64,000 nt of DNA, from NCBI GenBank assembly GCA_964019055.1, contig OZ025217.1, positions 3,895,117 to 3,959,116 of the forward strand, written 5' to 3'. A program made the position numbers and the translations under genes. The stretch is from Anthopleura xanthogrammica (Eukaryota; Cnidaria; Anthozoa; Actiniaria; Actiniidae). Shown one piece after another: positions 23,458-33,591 of the stretch. Positions within the stretch are counted from its first letter, which is position 1; every line of letters begins with the position of its first letter. The notes under the pieces are model-generated. The model was not told where the DNA came from. It worked only from the letters and a program-made list of their open reading frames with translations, and ran no database searches.

Positions 23458-26400
23458 GGTGATCATGGTGATGGTGATGGTGATGGTGATGGTGATGATG
23501 ATGATGATGGTGATGGTGATGATGATGGTGATGGTCATGATGATGATGGTCATGATGATGGTGATGGTCACGATGGCGATGGTGATGGTCATGATGATGA
23601 TGATGATGGTGATGGTGATGGTCGTGATGATGATGGTGATGGTCATGATGGTGATGGTGATGGTCATGATGGTGATGGTGATGGTCATGATGGTGATGGT
23701 GATGGTCATGATGGTGATGGTGATGGTCATGATGGTGATGGTGATGATGATGGTCATGGTCATGATGATGATGATGATGGTGATGGTGATGGTCGTGATG
23801 ATGATGGTGATGGTCATGATGATGATGGTGATGGTCATGAGGGTGATAGTGATGGTCATGATGGTGATGGTGATGGTCGTGATGATGATGGTGGTGGTGG
23901 TGGTGATGATGATGATGATGATGATAGCAATGAAGATGATGATGATGATAATGATAATGGTAATACTAAGTACAACACTGATATATATGACATAAGATTT
24001 TTCTCATATATTTATGCTCTAACCTGGCCAATTCATTACCACCTAGGATACCAGTCTCCCCGTAGGAGTGTTCATTTGGACAATAGAGAACAATAACGAC
24101 GAAGAAGTAGAAGTCGCTATTTTGTTTTCTTTCGAGAATGGCGATGGCAACCCAAACGACACTTCCTCAGGCCACTATAACGAACCTTTTTGTTCCAAAG
24201 GAGTACACTGTAAAGTTAATCTGCAGGAAACCAAAAATGATAAGAACCCACAGGTACATAATTTTTTGCCGTAATGATCTTGTCATATAAAATGGAGAAT
24301 CTGATGTGTTTGTTATGCATTTTTAGATTGGCCATGATAGGCAAAAATCTCTGCGAAATCGCAAATCGCAGCCTTCAGAATAAACAGATCACACATCATA
24401 GAAGGACTGAAATGCACAAATCACGGACTTATTTTTAATGAATTTTAGAAATGGGGGCATTGCATGGCCCTTTCCTTTTCTCTTAGTCATTGGTGCGGTT
24501 TCCACTTGTACAGCTCTATGCCAATAATGATAAACAATCTGCATAAAAGCTCACAGAGTACTCTGTGAAACTGAGTCCTGCAAAATTGAACAGGGAATCA
24601 AAGGAAATATCAGAAAAAAATACTCTTATTTTCGTCTGTTGCAATACTTACATTTCCATAGAAAATGTCGAAGAAAAAGGTTTTAGATAATTTTTAGAGG
24701 AGCCAAAAAGCGTAAGGACTCAGTTTCCCATCATGCTTTGTGCTAGAAATTCAAGCTCGTGCACATTGGCAATCGATGACGCTTTATGTATGTTTTTTTT
24801 GCAAGACCAATCACGTGGTGACTCCAAATCACTCCTCAAAGAGTCCGCTGAATCCAAGGAAACATCAAGATGCCAAACCAAGTGAACTGTCAACCATATG
24901 TGATGTCACTGGCGTTCTCCTTCATCATAAACACCCAAGTCTACCATACACACTAGCTATAGCAGCCAAGGCCACACATAAGGTATGCCCATCATAAACC
25001 TCCTTCATCATAAACACCCAAGTCTACCTTACACACTAGCTATAGCAGCCAAGGCCACACATAAGGTATGCCCATCATAAACCTCCTTCATCATAAACAC
25101 CCAAGTCTACCATACACACTAGCTATAGCAGCCAAGGCCACACATAAGGTATGCCCATCATAAACCTCCTTCATCATAAACACCCAAGTCTACCTTACAC
25201 ACTAGCTATAGCAGCCAAGGCCACACATAAGGTATGCCCATCATAAACCTCCTTCATCATAAACACCCAAGTCTACCATACACACTAGCTATAGCAGCCA
25301 AGGCCACACATAAGGTATGCCCATCATAAACCTCCTTCATCATAAACACCCAAGTCTACCATACACACTAGCTATAGCAGCCAAGGCCACACATAAGGTA
25401 TGCCCATCATAAACCTCCATCATAAACACCCAAGTCTACCATAGACAATAGCTATAGCAGCCAAGGCCACACATAAGGTATGCCCATCATAAACCTCCTT
25501 CATCATAAACACCCAAGTCTACCATACACACTAGCTATAGCAGACTACGCCCAAGCCTTTGATTAGATTAGGTAGGAACATTAATCTCGCGCGCTTTTAT
25601 TAATTTCGTACCGTGACCGTACCGTGCGCTTTGACGTTTTTGGCATGCTAGACCTTGAAATGGCCATATCACGTACGCCAACCGATTTGATGTACCCTTT
25701 TCTGTTACATCGAAAAGTACGGGTCATAGATTGAGGGCTAACGTATAATCTAGCTTCAACGATTAATCCTGTACTATAGCCAATGCTTAAGGTGCGCAAA
25801 TACGCGCAAAAAACCCTGCAACTTGTCGCGCAACATTGTTGCGTTGCAAGTTGCAGAGCAAATATGTTGCTCGTATTACCACCCCGCGGGCAACAAATTT
25901 TTATTGTTGCACAGAGTAAAAAGCGCTTCTTCTTCTGCAAAAAAGTCGCGCAACAAAAGTTTGTTGTTGTACAGGGTGGTAATACGAACCATATTCACAC
26001 TGCAGCTTGCAACGCAACAGCGTTGCGCGAAAAGTTGCACGATTTTGTTGCTCGTATTTCCGCGCCTTCAGGGATAATGGATAATGACCATATTTTTTAC
26101 CTTTTTTCAGGGAGGTAAACCTATTGTTTCTGTTACAACAAAATCATCGTTTGATTCCCGTACGCCGTGTAGAAGAGTATGGGAAGACTTGATGGATGAT
26201 GGCAAACTGAACTCATCAGCAGGTAACAATCACTCTCAATATACAACAGCAGGTTTCACTCTCAAATTAGTGTTTCTTTATCATTAGGCAGTATTTACGC
26301 TTTATTAGAGTCATTCCAATAAACCTAGGCAACACTAATGAGTACTAATGAGATGTTAGTGTTTATTAGATGCAAAGGAACAAAAGGAAACAAAACGTTT

Positions 26401-29400
26401 AGCATCTAATAGTATTTATTTGATTAATTTAGTAGTGATGAAAAAACGACTTCCGGGTCCAAAACGAAAAGCAGTTTATAAAGATTTTTCGTACTTTTTC
26501 TTCATGACAGGATTTGTTGTCCAAAGTTCTAACTGTTTTAAGTGAAGGTTAAATCATTGAGAACATCTTTGCTTTATTTTAGCGGTTTTTATGAGCAGTT
26601 GGACCCGGAAATACGTCACAACTTAACAGCTCTATTGAAATGTTTCTATTTGTTCATTCAGAGTGGAAATATATGATTCATTTGTTTACTGTTTTATTCA
26701 TTTAAGAACCGAGTGTGAAGTCACGTGCGGACCAATCATTATGCGCTGCTGTTACAGCCACTACGATAGTCCCAGCCAAGTCCAAATCAGAACTGGAGTT
26801 CTGTTTAGCGTGGGACATGCCGACCATTACCTTTGGGAGCAGCAGCAAGAAGCACTACAGGTAAAAACACATGCTGAACACTTTCGTCGTTACGGGACGG
26901 CGGAGCCGGGGGTTGGGCTTTATACCCCCTTTTTACAAAAATGATCATAATATATCATTTTGTGTTAGTTTTACTCCCCCCCCCCCCCCACACACACACA
27001 CATACAAACTTTAAAATGTGCTCCGCCGTCCCTGCGCTAACCTAGAAAGATACAGAAGAGCAGTTCCGTGCCGTGCTGGATAACACGCACAAACACTTCA
27101 AATCATTACTATAATTTTGTTACGAACAGACGAAGTTACGGAAGAGTCGGTTCTGTACCGTGACGTGCATCGTGCATACTCTTAAAAGTTGAATGGTTTT
27201 CCTTTCAGCAGTGCTCTCCTTTAAGGTGCGGCGGTAATACGAGCAACAAAACCGTGCAACGTTGTGGCGTGGCAATTTGCAGAGCGAATGTTGGTCGTAT
27301 TACCACCCTGCGCGCAACGAATTTTCTTGTTGCAGAGATCGATTTTGTTGCCCGTATTACTGGACCTTTAGTGCTATTTTTTTCTTAGTTTCTCGTAACG
27401 CACAAGAATTTTCATCATAAATGGAACTACTCAAGTAAAGTAAAGGAGCTGAGGGCTTTTTCTATTGTCGTCTGTTTGATTTTGTTTTTCTGTTTTTCTA
27501 GATTTTATACTCGTTTCTTCGGTCACCATGGTAATGCTGGCCCTGCCCTATGTAGCCACGCCCTCATCAACTATCCAGATTGGGAGGCCAAGATTGAGGC
27601 CTGGCAGAACCCTATTTTACAAGACGAGTAAGTCTATAAAAATCTACATTGGGATGGAGGGCGCTCTGGATGAACCAAATTACAGCTGATAAAATTTTTT
27701 GAATCTCATTATCTGTTCCAAATGGTGGCCAAACACTGACCACCATGTGCTGTCAACCAGAAAGAATTTGATTGAAAACTTGGGATTCAGATGATGAACA
27801 TTCCGCACGAGACATCACTGCCATGTCTTATCATTCTCTCTCTTTTTAGATCACTGCCAAACTGGTACAAGTCTGCTCTCTTTAACGAACTCTACTTCGT
27901 GGCGGATGGAGGCACATTGTGGATGGATGTTAAACAGGAATCATCAACTAAGGCAATCCCTGAAATCGTTAAAAAGTTTGGTCGCTTCGCTTACTTGGAA
28001 GGTATTACCAGATTTTCATGGGTTTTTTTCTTCTTGTTATCTCTCGTTTTTCATTGGCGCAAGGTTCAAATTCTCAGACTGCTTCCCTAGGTGAAGGTTA
28101 GCTGAGTGCCAAACAATACAGCACTGAGGGGTTGTGTTAACATAGATAGATAGATAGATAAAGTTTATTTTAACACGGTAAAATCATCAGTACAAATATA
28201 CATCACAATGAGTAAAAAACTGTTTTCCATAATTGCCGTGTGAGCCTGTATAATTAAAAATGTTCATTTAGTTTACGTCTAAACAAAGGAAGGGAATCAG
28301 CACTTAAACATTAGGAGGAGATGGACGTAGGCTATTGCTGAAAGCCATTAAAGACTCTCCTGTTCACCAAATCTTTATCTCAATGAGCTTGCAATGTGTT
28401 TCGTTCTAAACTCACCGTTACCGTAGCGTCCTGGCTATCCTGTAGACATGAACATGATTTGTCCTGTACGACTACAATTTAATGTGTGATATTCCTTTCA
28501 GGTCACGAATACAGGATGTATAACACCTATGATGTCCATTTCTATGCGTCATTTGCACTGACCATGCTGTGGCCAAACCTACAACTAAGCCTTCAGTACG
28601 ACATGGGTAAGCTTTATCAATAATATCAGTGTAAACCTCTCTAGAGTGAATACTTTATTCGGTTTGTTTGATTTGTCTTGTAGCACAAACCGTGAACCAG
28701 GCGGACAACGAAATATGGATGACCATGATGAATGGGCACTACTGCAAGAGGAAAGTTGCTGGCTGCATCCCTCATGATATTGGGGATCCTGGTAAGAGAG
28801 ACCATTCACTGACAACCATATTTTCATTAGTTGTGAGTCCAGGCCTAGGGTGCTTACCATTAACATCAATCCACCCGGTTGGAATAATCTCGACAAATTT
28901 ATGACAAATGGTACACGCGTCTACCAGAAGAACCGAAAAGAGCGGGAAAAGTGGATTACCTCAATCGGAAGACTGAACTTTCCGATCAGAATGACACATA
29001 CCATTTTTCATCCGAGATTTCCGGTTTTTCCGGTTAATTGGTAAGCACCTAGTTCTCTCTGAAACAGAAAGAACAACTATTGACAATACCCTTAGAAGGA
29101 GCACCGTGCAACTAAGCTTCTCAGTGCCCTGCCTCACAAGCGAGAGCTTTAAACACCGTAAGGCACAATATAAAATATATTGCATACAGGAAAAATGGCG
29201 TTGGGTGGTCTCCGCCCTCCTTCCAGGAGAAGTTATCACGTGATGCGTGACCTATGTGTTTGTGAAGCACAGATAATGCGCAAATGCGTCTCCTCTCTCT
29301 CCGTGCTCGGTATCGTATGTTGGTTCTCTTCTGTTCTTCGAGAGTTTTTCTCCGGTTTTCCTCCCTCCCCAAAAACTCAACTCCTAAATTTAAATTCGAT

Positions 29401-32400
29401 ATTGGACTTTCTAGTTGGGAACCTAGCTCTGTTGTGATTGCCCTGAGCGGTCATGTAACAGTCAGCTTGATAGATTCTAGATTTTAGTCATCACACGTAA
29501 GGGATCTATTGAATGTTGTCTGAAATTCTTCTTTTCGTACAGACGAGGATCCCTGGGACCGAGTGAACGCGTATCATATTCACGACACTTCGAAGTGGAA
29601 GGACTTGAACCTGAAGTTTGTTCTTCAGGTCTACAGGGACTATGTAGCTACGAGTGATGTTTATTACTTACAAGACATGTGGCCTGTTACCAAGGTAACA
29701 ACGATGGAATATAAAACTTATGTAGCTTTATGTAGGAGGGGCTGGGAGTACTTGAATAGTAAGGGGTGTGGTCCGTTACCAAGGTAACGTGGATGGAATA
29801 TGAACCTTAAAGCTTTATGTAGGAAGGGCTGGAGGTATTTGAATTGTAAGTGTTGTGGTCCGTTACCAAGGTAACGTGGATGGAAGATAAACCTTAAAAA
29901 ATATATGTGGGATTGGTTGGAGGTATTTGAATTGCAAGATGTGCATGTTACCAAGGTAACGTAGATGGAAGATAAACCTTAAAAAATATATGTGGGATTG
30001 GTTGGAGGTATTTGAATTGCAAGATGTGCCTGTTACCAAGGCAATTTTGTTGTGTATGTATGTATATGTACGCATCAGTTTTTACTTCTTCATTGAACCA
30101 CCGCTAATTAAGTCCCATATTTACATTTATTTGATATTATTTTTTATCAGACTGTAATGACCAAGTCGCTGACATATGATCATGATGAGGATGGACTGAT
30201 AGAGAATTCAGGGCTTGCTGACCAGACCTATGATGCCTGGCCTGTTAGTGGACCAAGGTAGACCAATAAAGACCTTCACTCATTCCACGTGTGTAGATAT
30301 TACCGCCCCTTGACCCTCATCTGGCCGCCATGTTTGCGCGCAAAGTTTAATTTTAGGCCACCGGAATATCTACTGAGCATTAGCTATGGGTGCAGTCTCT
30401 TATCGTTTCAGTCCACCTATACTGTTACCTTGAGTATTATTTCTTTCTTTGCCGATAATAGTAGTCGAATAGTCAGTCCCCTTCATAGTTCCCGGCGCCA
30501 TCTTGAAAGGTAGCCAGTATAAAAATGCAAGAATATATTCAAGTAAGTGAATGTACAAGATTATATTCAAGCAAAAACAGGTATTCGGACCCAAGCTAAG
30601 GAATGAGGGAGGGTTGTAGGGGAGGGGGAGAGAGGTTGTTTAAGAGATGTGTAATTTTTTAACGACTGTATAACGAATGGTATGATACATACAGAATGAA
30701 GAAAAGATTAATTGTGAGTGAAGGCAACGTTTCGAAACATGAGCTCATTTTTCGCGGCGGCGTGGGGAAGGTGAACTATAAATATACGATGGTTCTGGGA
30801 TGGTCGTTCGTTCTACCAAGTGTTTCTCTTCAGGGGTTAAGACACAAGGTAGAGGTCAGTGTCTCTATCATTGCAAGCTCACCGTTCGTCTTGCTTTGAT
30901 GCAAAGACACGGCTACCTTTTAAGATGGCTCAGGGAACTGTGAAAGGATCTATTGAATACTGATCTCAAGAATTATTCTCGATAATTCTAAAACAAAAGT
31001 CTTGTTAGCTACAGTTGCTCCTACTTTAGGATTCTCATAGGTTTCTTCTGTTCATTGTATTGATTTTCAGTGCGTACTGCGGTGGTCTTTGGTTAGCTGC
31101 TCTCCGTGTAATGGCTGAGATTGCTACCATACTAGATTACCCAGAGGATAGGGATAAGTACATGGACATACTGGATAGAGGAAAGAAGGCTTACATAAAA
31201 AAGCTATGGAATGGTGAGAAACATCTTGATAAAATCATAAGACACATTGCTTGGTATGTTTTAAGGCGCGAATACATGGAGCAGTTTTCCTGCAACTTGT
31301 CTTGCAACGGTGTTGCAGGGAGCACTGCGGCTTGTAACCTACAGTGCAATTTGAAAAATGTTGCGAGACAAGTTGCAGCAATCATTGCGAAAATTAGAAT
31401 TCATTTATGGCAACGATTGCGTTTCCTTTGCACCGAGTAAATCCTTTTGCAAATTGTGTCGCAATGCCGTTGCGAGAAAAGTTGCAGAGAAAATTGCTCC
31501 GTGTAATCACTCCTATAAGAAATTCCTTTGATTACAAACCTCAAACAATCCTTTTTTATCGCACACGCGAAACCATAAAATTTGCCGTCGCGACAAAACA
31601 AGGTTTTTGTGAACGTCAATCAAAGTGTTTCCATGACACCCCATAGGCACGTGCCCTGGAAAACTTTTCGTTTTTCTACAATGTCATGGAAACACTTTGA
31701 TTGACGTCCCCAAAGGCGCTGACAGCATTGCATGGCTATGTCTTCCACTTATAAAATCGTTTATGACCTACTCAAGGTACGGAGTACGTGGCCTTCTCAA
31801 GACAAAACCAAAAACCTTGCGCACCGTGATTTTAATGGCTGTCTTATCGTTACCGTGCCGTGTAAATCCATAGAGCGGTTTTCGTATCAGTGGGAAACGT
31901 AGGGTACTGACAGCACGTACACGGTACGACATGCCGTAACATCGATATGGCTTCCAGTAATTCATCCAATCGCTTCGCGTAGTTACGGTTACGGTAAAAC
32001 ACAGTACGAATACGAATTTGTCTTAACGTTTCCCACTCTTACGAAAACCACTCTATGAAGACACTTCCGTGAGTGATTTTGTGCCATTGCGACGCTTGAC
32101 ATCCGTCTCCACTATCGATATTAATTTTATTCTGTTGTATGTTTTCCAACACAGGTGAGTACTATAACTATGACAGCAGTGACCATAGGTACCACAACAG
32201 TATCATGGCTGACCAGCTGGCTGGTCAGTGGTATTTACATGCTTGTGATCTCGCACAGCAAGCCGAAGATGAGGTTAGTCTCTTGACGACAAGCATCATA
32301 TGACTATGAAAAACTTACAGCACGTACCGTGCACCTTGCCGTGACCGTGCCGCGTATGAAAACATAAGAAATTCGGTGCCGTGTCCACGCCGCGCCGTAA

Positions 32401-33591
32401 CCGTGCCGTGATTTTTCACGCTCATACGTACAATATCTGCTCTAACGCTAATTCATTTCTATAATTAGTTGATAGTGCGAACCTTAGAATGGATTTTCAC
32501 CATGTTTTGGGATACATTGGGATTTATGATCAAGATTTATAAAATGACTGCTATAAATCTCACGTTCTGATTGGTTAGTAGCGCATGCTTTATGAGAGAG
32601 AGCACACGCGCAATTTCTTTGTCGTCATTGGTGTCTAAAATACGGGCTAATGTAATTCATAAAAAAAAAGAAATAAGTTACTCCATGCTCTGCCAGTTCC
32701 CGCATGCTTTATTACTACACACTTTATTACTACATGCATTTCCTTCTTCAATGAACGTTCACTTATGTGCTTATCTCACGCAGGTATTTCCATTGGAACA
32801 CGTGACTAGAGCATTACGGACCATCTTTGAAAACAATGTCATGAAATTCCAAGAAGGAACGATGGGTGCTGTGAATGGCATGCGACCCAATGGACAGGTA
32901 ACCTTAGCTTTTGTTAAACATCTGTGGCAATTGCAACTAATACGCAATTTTTTAACTTCAAATTCCTTCTTACCTTAGTTGGATACCAGTAGTCTACAAG
33001 CTGAAGAAGTATGGACTGGCGTGACATATGCACTAGGTGCTTCCATGATTCAAGAGGTATGTGTACATAAAATTTGCCATCCCTCGAAGATTTATTCTCT
33101 AGGTACCCTTCTGCAGCAGAGCTAATATGATCTGGGTTCCTGTGGTTTTGATATTGTACTAGCCTTCTCTGCAGGCAACTCTTCAGAAGTATCACCTGAG
33201 CCACTGATGGGGTTCCTGTGGAGATGATGGAAAGAGGAAGAGAGGGGATTGGAGACCTCCTAAATCTCCACAGGAATCCCATCAGTGCAGCTGGGGTGAC
33301 TTTGAGACAAGAGTAGCCTATAGAGGAGGTTAATGTTGTACCTTCCTGATGTTCCAGGGTATGGTTGAAGAGGGCTTCAAAACAGCAAGTGGAATATACA
33401 ATACCTGCTTTGAAAGACTGGGCATGGGTTTCCAGACACCAGAAGCTATTGTTAAAAATGGCAACTACAGGTCGCTTGGATACATGCGGCCACTAAGTAT
33501 ATGGGCCATGCAGTGGGCATTAAACAAGAGAAGTAAGAAGAAAGGACAAGGAAAGGATGTTGCAGTCTTTAGCAAAACACATTCACATTAA
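17811..33591 (+). CDS. GBA2: Non-lysosomal glucosylceramidase (GBA2 family, GH116), 19 exons
   Basis: Hydrolyses glucosylceramide to glucose and ceramide at the cytosolic face of ER, Golgi or plasma membranes. Exons: 17811-17977, 18075-18163, 21626-21741, 23008-23202, 24047-24253, 24806-24982, 26111-26222, 26707-26860, 27502-27627, 27850-28001, 28502-28606, 28684-28791, 29543-29694, 30151-30257, 31071-31213, 32155-32273, 32784-32897, 32979-33056, 33358-33591. All are GT-AG and phase-consistent; they give 884 residues (human about 927). Visible landmarks are [14 protein letters not shown] near the N-terminus, [11 protein letters not shown], the (beta/alpha) catalytic domain with LFNELYF (Glu about 461, matching nucleophile Glu527 of human GBA2), LQVYRDY (Asp about 602, probably the acid/base equivalent of Asp677), [18 protein letters not shown] and C-terminal [11 protein letters not shown]. 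The start is the first in-frame ATG, in an ATGGCG context. The gene looks intact. Introns carry many MITEs, and two introns hold tandem repeats derived from exon ends. Confidence 0.95.
18602..18658. repeat. CTT-rich microsatellite in GBA2 intron 2
   Basis: Imperfect (TTC)n/(CTT)n. The rest of this 3.5-kb intron (18164-21625) shows only AT-rich DNA and the element at 20142-20250. Confidence 0.8.
20142..20250. repeat. TCAGGGTTAACC element, copy 1
   Basis: The ends TCAGGGTTAACC and GGCTAACCCTGA form a terminal inverted repeat. The inner ...GTATTTGTGAATATTCTGATGCTGA block matches the copy at 49133-49310. Confidence 0.6.
22503..22666. repeat. MITE family M1, copy 1
   Basis: Inverted ends around TTTCCCATTACAGACC and GGTTTGAAATGGGTAAACAT, with the inner TCTCTTGAGAATAAGATTC block and CTAGGGAAT. 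Related copies at 22742 and 42540; this is the most diverged. Confidence 0.65.
22742..22926. repeat. MITE family M1, copy 2
   Basis: ATGTTTTCCCATTTCAGACC and GGTCTGAAATGGGAAAACAT are perfect inverted ends. The inner TCTCTTGAGAATAAGATT block is shared with copies 1 and 3. It lies in GBA2 intron 3, some 75 bp from copy 1. Confidence 0.8.
23227..23960. repeat. GATGGT/GATGAT satellite in GBA2 intron 4
   Basis: About 730 bp of interrupted GAT/GGT trinucleotides, with GATGGTGATGGTCAT higher-order units around 23640-23740. It begins about 25 bases after the exon-4 donor (23203). It keeps a 267-codon Met/Val frame open (and an Ile/Thr frame on the other strand); neither is protein-coding. Confidence 0.95.
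24917..25543 (+). repeat. 83-bp tandem repeat carrying the GBA2 exon-6 splice donor
   Basis: The unit contains the last 66 bases of exon 6 plus the first 17 bases of its intron. AAG|GTATGCCC donor copies fall at 24983, 25066, 25149, 25232, 25315, 25398 and 25478 (period 83; the last interval is 80 after a 3-base loss). Copies are almost identical, differing mainly at one CCA/CCT site. The first donor gives the correct phase to exon 7. Reading into the intron meets a stop within five codons, and 83 is not a multiple of three, so the later donors would disrupt the protein. Confidence 0.95.
25785..26072. repeat. GCAAC/GTTGC-rich element in GBA2 intron 6
   Basis: Palindromic blocks GCAACTTGTCGCGCAACATT, GGTAATACGA / TCGTATTACC and a GCGC(A)AATACG outer motif. 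Similar sequences lie at 27224-27371 and 31261-31507. No protein; the long frames through it are by-products. Confidence 0.65.
26440..26633. repeat. TIR element, copy 2
   Basis: Closely matches 16542-16773 (CTTCCGGGTCCAAAACGAAA..., ...TTGTTGTCCAAA..., ...GTTGGACCCGGAAATACGTC...AACAGCTCT). It has lost the outermost left end. It lies in GBA2 intron 7. Confidence 0.75.
27224..27371. repeat. GCAAC/GTTGC-rich element in GBA2 intron 8
   Basis: Begins GGTGCGGCGGTAATACGAGC and ends GCCCGTATTACTGGACC, inverted relatives of one another. A shorter version of the element at 25785. Nearby at 26975-27003 is a (C)n(AC)n tract. Confidence 0.6.
28143..28450 (-). repeat. GATA-tailed dispersed element, copy 2
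   Basis: (TAGA)n followed by AAGTTTATTTTAACACGG, resembling 421-560. It lies in GBA2 intron 10. Right boundary approximate. Confidence 0.4.
28843..29053. repeat. MITE in GBA2 intron 12
   Basis: The ends CCTAGGGTGCTTACCATTAA and TTAATTGGTAAGCACCTAG form an imperfect terminal inverted repeat; 211 bp, non-coding. Confidence 0.7.
29336..29400 (+). repeat. SINE-like fragment (family S1)
   Basis: GAGTTTTTCTCCGG followed by TTTTCCTCCCTCCCC, AAAACTCAA and CTAAATTTAAATTCGA match the S1 body at 6301-6375 and 16315-16400. Confidence 0.5.
29674..30045 (+). repeat. About 87-bp tandem repeat carrying the GBA2 exon-13 splice donor
   Basis: GTTACCAAGGTAAC, which spans the exon-13 donor (CCAAG|GTAAC, donor at 29695), recurs at 29775, 29862 and 29947. 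A changed copy at 30032 has GGCAAT in place of the donor. Spacings are 89, 87, 85 and 85 bp. About 25 bases of coding sequence before the donor (...CAAGACATGTGG.CCTG) are recognisable in the last unit. Units differ more than those of the 83-bp array, so this array is older or less homogenised. Confidence 0.9.
31261..31507. repeat. GCAAC/GTTGC-rich element in GBA2 intron 15
   Basis: AAGGCGCGAATACATGGAGC at the left is the counterpart of ATTGCTCCGTGTAATCAC at the right. Between them are CAACTTGTCTTGCAACGG and GTTGCGAGACAAGTTGC blocks. Confidence 0.6.
31614..31713. repeat. Hairpin element in GBA2 intron 15
   Basis: ACGTCAATCAAAGTGTTTCC followed by ATGAC pairs exactly with GTCATGGAAACAC and TTTGATTGACGT, around a loop of about 40 bases. 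Surrounding DNA (31760-32070, 32310-32425) is rich in GTACCGTGCCGT-type motifs also seen near 25610 and 27050-27170. Confidence 0.75.
33203..33286. repeat. Hairpin in GBA2 intron 18
   Basis: CTGATGGGGTTCCTGTGGAG and CTCCACAGGAATCCCATCAG are inverted copies with two mismatches. Confidence 0.75.

Noticed and set aside
23192..23995. 267-codon open frame of Met, Val and Asp
   Set aside because: It is the translation of the GAT/GGT satellite following the GBA2 exon-4 donor; the opposite strand is equally open as Ile/Thr. Only its first four codons are real exon.
24917..25543. Seven extra coding exons of GBA2
   Set aside because: No acceptor precedes the later copies, each is followed by an in-frame stop, and the 83-bp period shifts the frame. 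The protein reads correctly from the first donor to exon 7.
26663..26944. 93-codon frame over GBA2 exon 8
   Set aside because: It is the wrong frame. The family sequence [10 protein letters not shown] is read in another frame from 26707 to 26860, with correct phase on both sides.
28585..29487. Several overlapping frames of 60-100 codons on both strands
   Set aside because: They cross GBA2 exon 12, a MITE and a SINE fragment; only exon 12 is coding.
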